Source of the DNA: Flavobacterium sp. KACC 22763
Lineage (GTDB): Bacteria; Bacteroidota; Bacteroidia; Flavobacteriales; Flavobacteriaceae
NCBI RefSeq assembly: GCF_028736155.1
Contig: NZ_CP117879.1
Coordinates: 3,968,001 to 4,032,000, forward strand
Length of the DNA: 64,000 bases
Reading direction: 5' to 3'
Shown here piece by piece: positions 43,040 to 51,689 of the stretch; the stretch's first letter is position 1; each line of letters starts with the position of its first letter. A program made the translations under genes and the position numbers. Under the pieces are notes generated by a model, which worked only from the letters and a program-made list of their open reading frames with translations, searched no databases and had not been told where the DNA came from.

Positions 43040-45436
43040 TTACCAATTGATTTCTTTTTTATCTCCTTTCTTTAAAACAATTTCTTGTTTTTTATCTCCA
43101 TAAATCAAAGTTGTTTTTCCTCCATTTTTAGAAGAAATAATTACTCTTTGTATTTTTCTATCACTCCAATTCATTTCAATTTCAAATCCGCCTCTTGCGC
43201 AGATGCCGCTCACAGAACCTTCTGCCCAAGCGTCTGGCAAAGCAGGTAGTAATCGAATTTCATTTTCGTCTGATTGCACTAACATTTCAGCAACAGCAGC
43301 GGCACCCCCAAAATTACCATCAATTTGAAATGGCGGATGCGCATCAAATAAATTCGGATACGTTCCTCCTCCTCTTCTTGGTTTTTCTGTTTTCTTTCCG
43401 TCAGGATCTACGTAGCGTAATAATTCTCGATACATTTTATACGCACGATTTCCGTCCCAAAGTCTTGCCCAAAGATTAATTCTCCAACCTTTTGACCAGC
43501 CTGTGGTTTCGTCTCCTTTTATTTCTAATGTTTTCTTTGAAGCTTCGGCTAAATCAGGAGTTTTCAAAGGTGTAATATGATCGCCAGGGAAAAGTCCGAA
43601 TAAGTGTGATTGATGACGATGTTTTGGTTCATCATCATCCCAATCAAAATACCATTCCTGTAGATTTCCTTTTTTTCCAATTTGATACGGATGCAGTTTT
43701 GAAAGTGCTGTTTCTAGTTTTTTTCTAAAATCGGCATCCGTATTTAATACTTTTGAAGCTTTTATGGTTTTATCAAAACATTCGCGAATCATGGCTAAAT
43801 CTGCAGTTCCTCCGTATAATGTTGCTCCAACAAAACCATCTGCCAATTTATATTGATTTTCTGGTGAAGTTGAAGGCGATGTAATTAAGTTTCCGTTTTT
43901 ATCGGTAACCAACCAACCTAAACAAAATTCAGCTGCACCTTTCATTAACGGATATCCTTCTTTTTTCAAATACCCTAAATCTTGTGTAAAAGTATAATGT
44001 TCCCAAATATGAGTGCTCAACCACGCTTGCGCCATTGGCCAGCATGCCCACATTGGATCTTCTTTTCCGAACTGTCCCACCGGATTGGTCATGGCCCAAA
44101 TATCTGAATTGTGCGCCGCAGCCCAGCCTTTATCTACTCCATAAAAAGTCTTCGCTGTAACTTTTCCTGTTACCGAAAGATTTTTAATAAAGCTCAAAAG
44201 TGACGAATGCATTTCAGAAAGATTGGTATTTTCTGCCAGCCAGTAATTTTCTTCCAAATTGATATTCATCGTATAATTACTGCTCCAAGGCGGATTCACA
44301 TACGGATTCCAAAGTCCTTGCAAATTGGCTGGAACTCCCAAAGTTCTTGACGAACTTATTAATAAATAACGTCCGAAATTGAAATATAGAATTTCTAGGT
44401 TTTTATCTTCTTTTCCGTCTGCATAACGTAATAAACGTTCGTCGGTCGGTAAATCTGGAGCGGTTGTTTTTCCTAAATCTAAATTGACGCGATTGAAGAA
44501 TTTTTGATAATCGGCAATATGAGATTCTTTTAATTTATCGAATGGTGTTGCATAAGTTTTAGTAAGATTATGGGCTGCAATTGCTACATCATCTAAACCT
44601 TCCGATGCTGGGTTTTTGTCAAAACCGTTAAAACTTGTTGCGACAGAAACGTAAATAATCGCTTCGGTTGCGTCTTTTAAAGTCAACGTTTCTCTAGAGC
44701 TTGTAACCGTTCCGTCTGTTTTTTTAATTTGGACTAAACCTGTAAATCGTGTTCCTCTATCTTTTAAGCTCAAATATTTTTGAGGTACATTATATCCCGC
44801 GTTTTCATGAATTGGTGCAGAACCTGTTAAAACCAAAATATTATTTCTTACCTCAACATTTGATTTTAAAAGGCTTTTCAGATTGATATCAAAATTTAAA
44901 GCTCCTTTTTGATCGGCAGTCAATTTGATAATCATAACTTTATCTGGAGCCGACACAAAATATTCACGCGTATATTTTATGCCCGCCATTTCGTAACTTA
45001 CTTTCGAAATGGCGTTCGAAAGATCCAGTTCTCTATGATAATTTACTGCTTTGCCTTTTTCAGAATTATTGATTTCTAATGTTCCTAAAGGCGCATACGA
45101 TTCGGAATTTTTTCCTTGAACTTTTTTATTGAGTTCTTCTGCCAGTTTGTAATTTTCCTTTTGTAAAGCTTCACGAATTGCTGGAATGTTTTTATACGCT
45201 TCCGGACTCATATTGGCATTTACGGGTTCGCCCGACCAAAGTGTAATGTCATTCAGATAAATTTTATCTGAATTGGCTCCTCCAAAAACGGTTGCTCCCA
45301 TTTTTCCGTTTCCTAAAACTAAGCTTTCTTCAAAGAATTCTGCGGGCTGTTTGTACCATAAAACATTTTTGGATTGCGCCGAAATGTTCGTGTAGTAAGA
45401 TGTGAGAAGTAAAATGAAAAATGTTTTTTTAATCAT
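43040..45436 (-). CDS. GH95 family alpha-L-fucosidase
   Basis: This 798-residue exported protein has a signal peptide (MIKKTFFILLLTSYYTNISAQ). The N-terminal domain has LPLGNGKMGATVFGG-like EESLVLGNGKMGATVFGG and LNDITLWSGEP. The catalytic (alpha/alpha)6 domain has NLQGLWNPYVNPPWSSNYTMN followed by INLEENYWLAENTNL, and the likely general acid E526 in TSPSTSPENQY. GH95 enzymes mostly remove alpha-1,2-linked L-fucose, the cap found on fucosylated xyloglucan. It is the last gene of the locus. Confidence 0.93.
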   Translation of the reverse strand: MIKKTFFILLLTSYYTNISAQSKNVLWYKQPAEFFEESLVLGNGKMGATVFGGANSDKIYLNDITLWSGEPVNANMSPEAYKNIPAIREALQKENYKLAEELNKKVQGKNSESYAPLGTLEINNSEKGKAVNYHRELDLSNAISKVSYEMAGIKYTREYFVSAPDKVMIIKLTADQKGALNFDINLKSLLKSNVEVRNNILVLTGSAPIHENAGYNVPQKYLSLKDRGTRFTGLVQIKKTDGTVTSSRETLTLKDATEAIIYVSVATSFNGFDKNPASEGLDDVAIAAHNLTKTYATPFDKLKESHIADYQKFFNRVNLDLGKTTAPDLPTDERLLRYADGKEDKNLEILYFNFGRYLLISSSRTLGVPANLQGLWNPYVNPPWSSNYTMNINLEENYWLAENTNLSEMHSSLLSFIKNLSVTGKVTAKTFYGVDKGWAAAHNSDIWAMTNPVGQFGKEDPMWACWPMAQAWLSTHIWEHYTFTQDLGYLKKEGYPLMKGAAEFCLGWLVTDKNGNLITSPSTSPENQYKLADGFVGATLYGGTADLAMIRECFDKTIKASKVLNTDADFRKKLETALSKLHPYQIGKKGNLQEWYFDWDDDEPKHRHQSHLFGLFPGDHITPLKTPDLAEASKKTLEIKGDETTGWSKGWRINLWARLWDGNRAYKMYRELLRYVDPDGKKTEKPRRGGGTYPNLFDAHPPFQIDGNFGGAAAVAEMLVQSDENEIRLLPALPDAWAEGSVSGICARGGFEIEMNWSDRKIQRVIISSKNGGKTTLIYGDKKQEIVLKKGDKKEINW

Positions 45437-45451
45437 ATTTGGTTATATTAT

Positions 45452-45546
45452 CCTAACAGGTTTTCAAAACCTGTTAGGTATTTATTTTTTATCTAAACTA
45501 ATAAAAAAACTATTTGACACCTAACAGGTTTTGAAAACCTGTTAGG
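45452..45546. repeat. Pair of CCTAACAGGTTTT palindromes
   Basis: Two 27-bp palindromes (45452-45478 and 45520-45546) each have arms CCTAACAGGTTTT and AAAACCTGTTAGG with one central base (C in the first, G in the second), which makes them exact reverse complements of one another. Confidence 0.85.
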
Positions 45547-45583
45547 ATAAAAAACATCAATGAGATTTATAGCCATTTTATGC

Positions 45584-45699
45584 GCGTGAGGGATAGGAGC
45601 AAGCTACCGAAGTAGCGCGGATAGCCCGACCCCGATAAGATAAGTGGGCGAATACAGATAAAGTATGTTTGCCCACTTATCTTATCGGGGTCACGCCCA
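45584..45699. repeat. GTGAGGGAT...GGATAGCCCGACCCC structured repeat
   Basis: A 22-bp perfect stem (45628-45649 with 45671-45692) surrounds a 21-nt loop. To the left are a mini-hairpin GCTACCGAAGTAGC and the words GCGTGAGGGAT and GATAGCCCGACCCC; the right ends with CACGCCC. This word order is recalled as a recurrent intergenic element in Flavobacterium genomes. Confidence 0.75.
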
Positions 45700-45701
45700 A
45701 A

Positions 45702-47648
45702 CTATTTACTCACTTTATATTTCTCATTCGCCGTTAGCATTTCCCAATTATCAGTTCTAAATGGCGATGCAGGAAATTTTTCTTTATTGAAAAGATTAAT
45801 TGCCGTATCGTCGTCTGCCCACCCGTAATGAACTGCTACGGGATTTTGAACTTTATCACTTGAAACGATTATTTTATTGTCTTTAATTATCGCTTTCGCG
45901 GAATGAAAAACTTTGTCTGCACCCGCAATTTCGAAACCTTTTAATTCCTCATTATTTGGCGTTGATAATCCGCTGCCGACGTTATCGAAAGTAAGAATAA
46001 TTTCGTTTCCTTTCATTGTTTGAGATTTATAAGTTGGGCCGCTGTGAACTTGTTTTTTGCCGTAAAGGTTATTCATTGCAATCGCTGCCAAGCGCAAACC
46101 AATGTCTTGTTTATTGGTTGGGTGAATGTCTTTTGCGTTTCCGATATCCGTTGTAACCGCCATTCCCGTGTTTGGCAATTTTAAAGTTTCCGATTGTGCT
46201 TCACGAAGTTCTGCCCAACGGCTTCCTTTTTGACTGTTTCCTCCAAATTCATCAAAAGTGGATAATTGAACGAAATAAAAAGGGAAATTTCCTTGTTTGA
46301 ATTTCGTTCTCCAGTCATTAATCATTAACGGAAATGACTTTTTGTATTCTGCTGCTCTCCAAACATTTGCTTCTCCCTGATACCATAAAACGCCTTGCAT
46401 CGCATAAGGAACCAACGGATTTACCATAGCATTGTACAATAATGACGGATAACTGTTTGGTGAAACTTCGATTCTCACTTTTACTACGTTGAATTTCCAA
46501 AGTCCTTCTAACGGAAGACTCGAATCTTTAAAGTCGATTTTTAAATCTTGCGGATCGCCGTAAATTCCACCACCGCCGCTGTAATCTGTAATTCTAACCG
46601 CGATTACGTTTGTTCCTTCTTTTAGAACATTTGCCGGAATTTTGTAGACTCTTTTGGCATCCCAAAGATTGTTTGTTCCAATTTCTACTCCGTTTACAAA
46701 GGTTTTGTCTTCGTCATCTACTTTTGCTAGATGTAAAACGGCTTCTTTTTTGGCTTGTTCTGCTGTTAAAACAACGGTTTTTCGCATCCAGACAATTCCG
46801 TCGATATTGCCAATCTGCTGATTTTCCCAAAGCGATGGCACTTTTATTTCTGGCCAGTTTTTGTCTTGGAAATTTGGGTTTTTAAATTGTTCTTCGTTTT
46901 CCATCGAAACATCAAAACCTTGCACTTTTTTCAGATTATCTAAAACCGATTTTTTATAGGTTTCAAAAATAGCATTGATATCTACGGTTGGAACATCGGC
47001 AATCATGGCTTTAAAATCGGGGCTGTTTTCGAAAGCTTCGCGGCTTGTCCAAGTCTCAACATTGGTTCCGCCCCAAGAAGTATTGATGATTCCAATTGGG
47101 ATTTTTAATTCTGAATAAAGTTTTCTAGCAAAGTAATATCCAACCGCTGTAAAATTGCCTACATTTTCTTTGTTAGCTTCTTCCCATTTACCTTGTTTTA
47201 AATCATCTTTTGGAGTACCGCTTAAATCTTGGGCAACACCAAAATGACGAATCATTGGATAATCTGCACTGCTGATTTCTTTTTCTGAATTCATGGTTTT
47301 GAAAACCTGAAATTCCATATTCGATTGTCCGCTGCAAATCCAAACTTCACCAACCAAAACATTTTTGATCGTGATTTTATTTTTTCCAATAATGATCAAT
47401 TCGAATGGTCCGCCGGCTTTTTCAGCATTCAAATTTACCGTCCACTTTCCGTTTTTATCGGCTGTTGTTTTCTTGATTTGCTTATTGAAATGAATTTCTA
47501 CGCTTTCATTCGCATCAGCAAAACCCCAAATCGGAATTTGCTTGTCTCTTTGGAGCACCATTCCGTCAGAGAATATTAAAGGCATTCTTACGTTAGCGCT
47601 AGATATTACACTAAATATCAATAAAATAAAAACTATTGATTTTTTCAT
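45702..47648 (-). CDS. Sialate O-acetylesterase family (CE20-like) esterase
   Basis: This 648-residue exported protein starts with a signal peptide (MKKSIVFILLIFSVISSANVR). The SGNH/SASA hydrolase has the nucleophile motif CSGQSNM (S109) and a late DIHPTNKQD block. A jelly-roll sugar-binding-like domain (about 285-375, AVLHLAKVDDEDKTFVNGVEIG) is inserted in the hydrolase. The arrangement and length match CE20 acetyl-xyloglucan esterases from xyloglucan loci, so removal of acetyl groups from xyloglucan is more likely than from sialic acid. That is inference from context. Confidence 0.88.
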   Translation of the reverse strand: MKKSIVFILLIFSVISSANVRMPLIFSDGMVLQRDKQIPIWGFADANESVEIHFNKQIKKTTADKNGKWTVNLNAEKAGGPFELIIIGKNKITIKNVLVGEVWICSGQSNMEFQVFKTMNSEKEISSADYPMIRHFGVAQDLSGTPKDDLKQGKWEEANKENVGNFTAVGYYFARKLYSELKIPIGIINTSWGGTNVETWTSREAFENSPDFKAMIADVPTVDINAIFETYKKSVLDNLKKVQGFDVSMENEEQFKNPNFQDKNWPEIKVPSLWENQQIGNIDGIVWMRKTVVLTAEQAKKEAVLHLAKVDDEDKTFVNGVEIGTNNLWDAKRVYKIPANVLKEGTNVIAVRITDYSGGGGIYGDPQDLKIDFKDSSLPLEGLWKFNVVKVRIEVSPNSYPSLLYNAMVNPLVPYAMQGVLWYQGEANVWRAAEYKKSFPLMINDWRTKFKQGNFPFYFVQLSTFDEFGGNSQKGSRWAELREAQSETLKLPNTGMAVTTDIGNAKDIHPTNKQDIGLRLAAIAMNNLYGKKQVHSGPTYKSQTMKGNEIILTFDNVGSGLSTPNNEELKGFEIAGADKVFHSAKAIIKDNKIIVSSDKVQNPVAVHYGWADDDTAINLFNKEKFPASPFRTDNWEMLTANEKYKVSK

Positions 47649-47670
47649 TTTTTCTAATTTAAATATTTTG

Positions 47671-47750
47671 AAACCATATAAGTGATATAAGTAAATATAA
47701 ATTCTTAAAACAGATTAAACTTAAATTATCTTATATCACTTATATGGTTT
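47671..47750. repeat. Inverted repeat AAACCATATAAGTGATATAAG
   Basis: Perfect 21-bp arms (47671-47691 and 47730-47750) are separated by 38 nt of AT-rich sequence in the gap between the GH5 and esterase genes. Confidence 0.82.
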
Positions 47751-47762
47751 AACTACATTTTT

Positions 47763-49253
47763 TTACTTTAATCCGTCTATTAAAGCGTTTAAAGCTTGTG
47801 TGTCGAAGACTGTATTATTGCTTCTGTTCATGATTCCGAAACCGTTGTTTCCTAGGCTTCCTTCGTCCCAATAAAAAGGTAATAATCCGTTTGCTTTTGC
47901 TGTTTTGACTACCGTTTTTAAATAATACGCTCTTGAGTTTAAATGCAAAGCCAGCGCATCTCCAGTTAAAGTGGTTCTTCGGATGGCTCCAAATTCTCCC
48001 AATAAAACCGGAATTCCTTTGTCAACAAATTGGGTTTTCATCAATTTGAAATTCTTTTCTAAATCGGCTTCTTCTCCCCAAGTTGCATTTCGTTCTGTAT
48101 CTGTTGTAGAATGAAATCCTGTTCCCCAATAATAGAACATTTTACCCCAAGTTTCGTCTTTGGTTAAACCAGCAAAATTCCATGGAGAATAATAATGTAC
48201 TTCTACCATCATTCTACCTGTAACCTTATCTACTGGCAATGTAGTCATTAATTTATTTGTTTTTTCAATATCTGTTGTTGGACCTTGTACAACTAAAACA
48301 CGGGTTGCGTTTTTTCCTCCTGTAGAACGAACGGCATCGATAAAAGTCTGATGATACGAAGTTAAAACTGCCATTTGCGCTGCATCTTCAACCGCTGGTT
48401 CGTTGGCACTTGCGAAAAGCAAATGTTCGTCGAAACCTCTTAAATGTGTTGCGATTTGTTCCCAAAAAGCTTTTTGTTTGGCGTTGTTTTCTACTTTTTT
48501 AGCTTCGGTAATATTATTCTCTAGCCACCCGCCGTCCCAGTGAATGTTTACTACAACATACATATCGTTATCAACACAATATTGCACGACTTCTTTCACT
48601 CGGTTTAACCAATCAGTTTTAATTTTTGCTGTTGCTGTATTTTCTAAATTTTGATTCCAAGAACACGGAATTCTAATGGCATTGAAACCATTTGCTTTTA
48701 CAGCATCAATTAATGCTTTGGTTACTTTTGGATTTCCCCAAGCGGTTTCGCCTCCGGTTGCTTCTAATGTATTTCCGATATTCCAGCCTAATTTGATTTT
48801 TGCTGCCAATTCAACAGCAGAACTTCCCATTCCACTTGCATCAGCCGCAATCGGATTGGTATTATAACTCGGATATAAACTTCCTGCAGCTTGAGAAACT
48901 GAAATTGTTGTGGATGGCACTTCACTGCCCGTTAAAGTAATCACCGCATTTCGCAGCGCCGTAGTGGTGTTTTCTAAAGCTGTAATTTTTATGATTGTAC
49001 TTCCCGAAGTTCCAGCAGTCGAACTTAGCTTTATCCAGCTCACAGAATTACTCAATGTCCAAGCAACTCCATTGGAATTAACCGTTACTTCAATTGTATT
49101 TTCTTTACTTTCAAAATCGATCTTATTGGTACTCGCAGAAAGCATTTTTATACTTACCGGAGTTTCTTCTTTGTCTGAACTGCAGGCTGAAACTCCTAGG
49201 AAAACAAAACATAAAATAAAGCTCAAGACATAATCTTTGATTGTTTGTTTCAT
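47763..49253 (-). CDS. BACON-GH5 endo-glucanase lipoprotein (candidate xyloglucanase)
   Basis: This 496-residue lipoprotein (SPII Cys at 24: FVFLGVSACSSDKEE) has a BACON domain (about 35-122, with VAWTLSNSVSWIKLSSTAG and TTISVSQAAG) followed by a GH5 catalytic domain. The acid/base is E285 (SANEPAV) and the nucleophile E420 (LLGEFGAIR); NIHWDGGW is also typical. The layout matches the surface endo-xyloglucanase of Bacteroides xyloglucan loci (GH5_4 with BACON). As an outer-surface lipoprotein it would make the first cuts in the polymer. Confidence 0.93.
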   Translation of the reverse strand: MKQTIKDYVLSFILCFVFLGVSACSSDKEETPVSIKMLSASTNKIDFESKENTIEVTVNSNGVAWTLSNSVSWIKLSSTAGTSGSTIIKITALENTTTALRNAVITLTGSEVPSTTISVSQAAGSLYPSYNTNPIAADASGMGSSAVELAAKIKLGWNIGNTLEATGGETAWGNPKVTKALIDAVKANGFNAIRIPCSWNQNLENTATAKIKTDWLNRVKEVVQYCVDNDMYVVVNIHWDGGWLENNITEAKKVENNAKQKAFWEQIATHLRGFDEHLLFASANEPAVEDAAQMAVLTSYHQTFIDAVRSTGGKNATRVLVVQGPTTDIEKTNKLMTTLPVDKVTGRMMVEVHYYSPWNFAGLTKDETWGKMFYYWGTGFHSTTDTERNATWGEEADLEKNFKLMKTQFVDKGIPVLLGEFGAIRRTTLTGDALALHLNSRAYYLKTVVKTAKANGLLPFYWDEGSLGNNGFGIMNRSNNTVFDTQALNALIDGLK

Positions 49254-49289
49254 TTGGTTTGGTTTAAGTTAAGTGTAAGTTTTTAAAAC

Positions 49290-49319
49290 CAACGCCAGCT
49301 TTTTATGGGCTGGCGTTGA
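49290..49319 (-). terminator. Hairpin downstream of GH3 gene
   Basis: CAACGCCAGC pairs with GCTGGCGTTG around an 9-nt loop. The T run is weak on the minus strand (GTTTTAAAAA), so it may be an intra-operon processing or partial termination site. Confidence 0.65.
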
Positions 49320-49348
49320 GAGTTTGGTTATTTTATAGCAATAACAAT

Positions 49349-51586
49349 TTATTTAACTGTTACCTGAATTTCTTTTTTAATATCTCTTGAAGAAGTTCCT
49401 AACTTAATAGTATATTTTCCAGGTTCAACTGTCCATTTTTTGGCAGCAACATCGTAGTAAGCCAGTTCTTTAACAGGAACTTTAATGATTACTTTTTCTG
49501 AACTTCCAGTTTTAACAGCAACTTTTTTGAAACCTTTTAATTCTTGTGCTGCACGTGTAATTTTAGAATCAGATTTTGAAGTATATAATTGAACTACTTC
49601 TTTTCCGTCTACTTTTCCAGTGTTTTTAACGTCAACAGTAACTTCGATTACCTCATTTTGAGCGTAAGAAGTTTTGTCTGTTTTGGCATTATCAAGTGCG
49701 AAAGTCGTGTATGATAATCCGTAACCGAAAGGATATAATGGTGCTACGTTTTTAGTATCAAACCAACGGTATCCAATTAAAAGTCCTTCTGCGTAATTTA
49801 CTGTTTTGTCTCCCGGGAAACTGTTTGTCGCATGTGCAGGAGAATCTTTTATAGCAACCGGCATTGTCCAAGGTAATTTTCCTGACGGATTTACTTTTCC
49901 TAAAATCACATCAGCCAAAGCATTTCCTCCTTCTGATCCATTAAACCAAGACCAAACTACAACTTGCGATTTTTTGCTTATTTCATTAATATCAAATGGA
50001 GCACCAGCAACAAAAACTACAATTGTTTTTGGATTTACAGCCAACACTTTTTTGATTAATTCTTCTTGTCCAAAAGGCAAGTGTAAATCTCTACGATCTG
50101 AAGCTTCAGTTTCGTAATCACGGTTTGAACCTGCAAAAATAATCGCAACATCTGAGTTTTTAGCTGCATCAACTGCTTCTTTAACTTTTGCATCGTCTAA
50201 TTTGTCGATTGTAACAGGACCATTAGCCGTAATATTTCCTAAGTTTCCTTTGTTTTTCTCATCGTAACGCTCTAAATATCCTTCTGCATAATTGATTTTA
50301 ACTGATGAAGGCAATCTATTTTTAAGACCTTCAAGAGGCGTAACTTCTCTTTTTGTTTTAACTCCCGCTCCAAATCCGCCAAGAGCATTTTTCTTTGTTG
50401 CGTTGTTTCCAATTACAGCGATAGATTTTACTCCGTCCACTTTTAGCGGAAGCGCATTATTTTCGTTTTTCAACAATACAATCGCTTCTGCTGCAATTTT
50501 GTAAGCGTCTTGGTAATGTGCTTCAGTTGCGATGCTTCCTTTGGCACGCTCGCCGCCGCCCATTGCTTTTACTTGGAATAAAACTCTTAAAATACGTTTT
50601 ACGTGAAGATCAATTTCTTTCTCAGAAACTTCTCCCGATTTAACTGCAGCGATTAATTTATCGGCTAAGAAAAATTCATTGAAAGGTTTTGGTGTTCCCA
50701 TTTCAATATCTAAACCGCTTTTCAAAGATTTTGCTGTAGAATGTACGGCAGCCCAATCTGAAACCACAACACCTTTAAATCCCCATTCGTCACGAAGGAT
50801 TTTATTCAGCATATAATCGTTCTCGCATAAATATTCTCCTCTGAATTTATTGTAAGCACCCATTATGCTATAGGCTTTTGCTTCTTTTACCGAAGCTTCG
50901 AAAGCAGGAAGATAAATTTCACGAAGTGTACGTTCATCAATTTGTACATCTACAAAATCACGATTCGTTTCCTGATTGTTTGCTGCGTAGTGTTTTACAC
51001 ATGCCATTACATCTTTTTCTTGTAAACCAACAATCAAAGGCACGGCAATTTTTTTATTCAAAAACGGATCTTCAGACATGTATTCGTAAGTTCTTCCTCC
51101 AAGCGGTGTTCTCACCATATTAATAGCAGGCGAAAGTAACATGTCTTTGTCTCTTGCTCGTAATTCTTCTCCTAAACTGGTTCCAAAAGTATGTGCCATT
51201 TCAGCATTCCAAGTTGCTGCCAAAGCGCCTCCTGCTGGATAGTACGTTGCAAAATCGTTTGTCCAACCAGCCGGAGCCCAATTGTCTCTTGAGATTTCCT
51301 CGCGAACTCCCAACGGACCATCGGCCATTTTTAATTCTGGAATTCCTAAACGTTTTACGCCTGCGTTTGCAAACATACTGTTCCCGTGAAGCATTCCGAT
51401 TTTTTCTTCTAATGTCATTTGCGAAATCAGTTTGTCGATTTCGGCATCATGATCTGTGCTTATTTCTTTTCCGACGTATTCTTCGGTCTGCGTAGAATTT
51501 GAAGCTGTTGTCTGGGCATCGTTTTTACATGAAGTAAAGAATGCAAAAACAAGAGCTGATGAAAGGAATATCATTTTGTTTTTCAT
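49349..51586 (-). CDS. GH3 family beta-glucosidase
   Basis: This 745-residue protein has a lipoprotein-type leader (LVFAFFTSCKND, Cys 20). It has the GH3 N-terminal barrel with the nucleophile D277 in GVVVSDWAAVH, the alpha/beta sandwich (about 375-590, KSIAVIGNNATKKNALGGFGAG) and a C-terminal fibronectin III-like domain (about 640-745, YPFGYGLSYT then VTVDVKNTGKVDGKEVVQLY). It would release glucose from the gluco-oligosaccharide backbone after side chains are removed. Confidence 0.95.
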   Translation of the reverse strand: MKNKMIFLSSALVFAFFTSCKNDAQTTASNSTQTEEYVGKEISTDHDAEIDKLISQMTLEEKIGMLHGNSMFANAGVKRLGIPELKMADGPLGVREEISRDNWAPAGWTNDFATYYPAGGALAATWNAEMAHTFGTSLGEELRARDKDMLLSPAINMVRTPLGGRTYEYMSEDPFLNKKIAVPLIVGLQEKDVMACVKHYAANNQETNRDFVDVQIDERTLREIYLPAFEASVKEAKAYSIMGAYNKFRGEYLCENDYMLNKILRDEWGFKGVVVSDWAAVHSTAKSLKSGLDIEMGTPKPFNEFFLADKLIAAVKSGEVSEKEIDLHVKRILRVLFQVKAMGGGERAKGSIATEAHYQDAYKIAAEAIVLLKNENNALPLKVDGVKSIAVIGNNATKKNALGGFGAGVKTKREVTPLEGLKNRLPSSVKINYAEGYLERYDEKNKGNLGNITANGPVTIDKLDDAKVKEAVDAAKNSDVAIIFAGSNRDYETEASDRRDLHLPFGQEELIKKVLAVNPKTIVVFVAGAPFDINEISKKSQVVVWSWFNGSEGGNALADVILGKVNPSGKLPWTMPVAIKDSPAHATNSFPGDKTVNYAEGLLIGYRWFDTKNVAPLYPFGYGLSYTTFALDNAKTDKTSYAQNEVIEVTVDVKNTGKVDGKEVVQLYTSKSDSKITRAAQELKGFKKVAVKTGSSEKVIIKVPVKELAYYDVAAKKWTVEPGKYTIKLGTSSRDIKKEIQVTVK

Positions 51587-51689
51587 AGATAGTTAGGTGT
51601 TTTTTGATTTAAAGATTTCTGATTCCTCACGCATCATCTTCAAATACCGTTAATACTATTTTTTATGTTTGTGGTTTTTTGTTTGTAGT

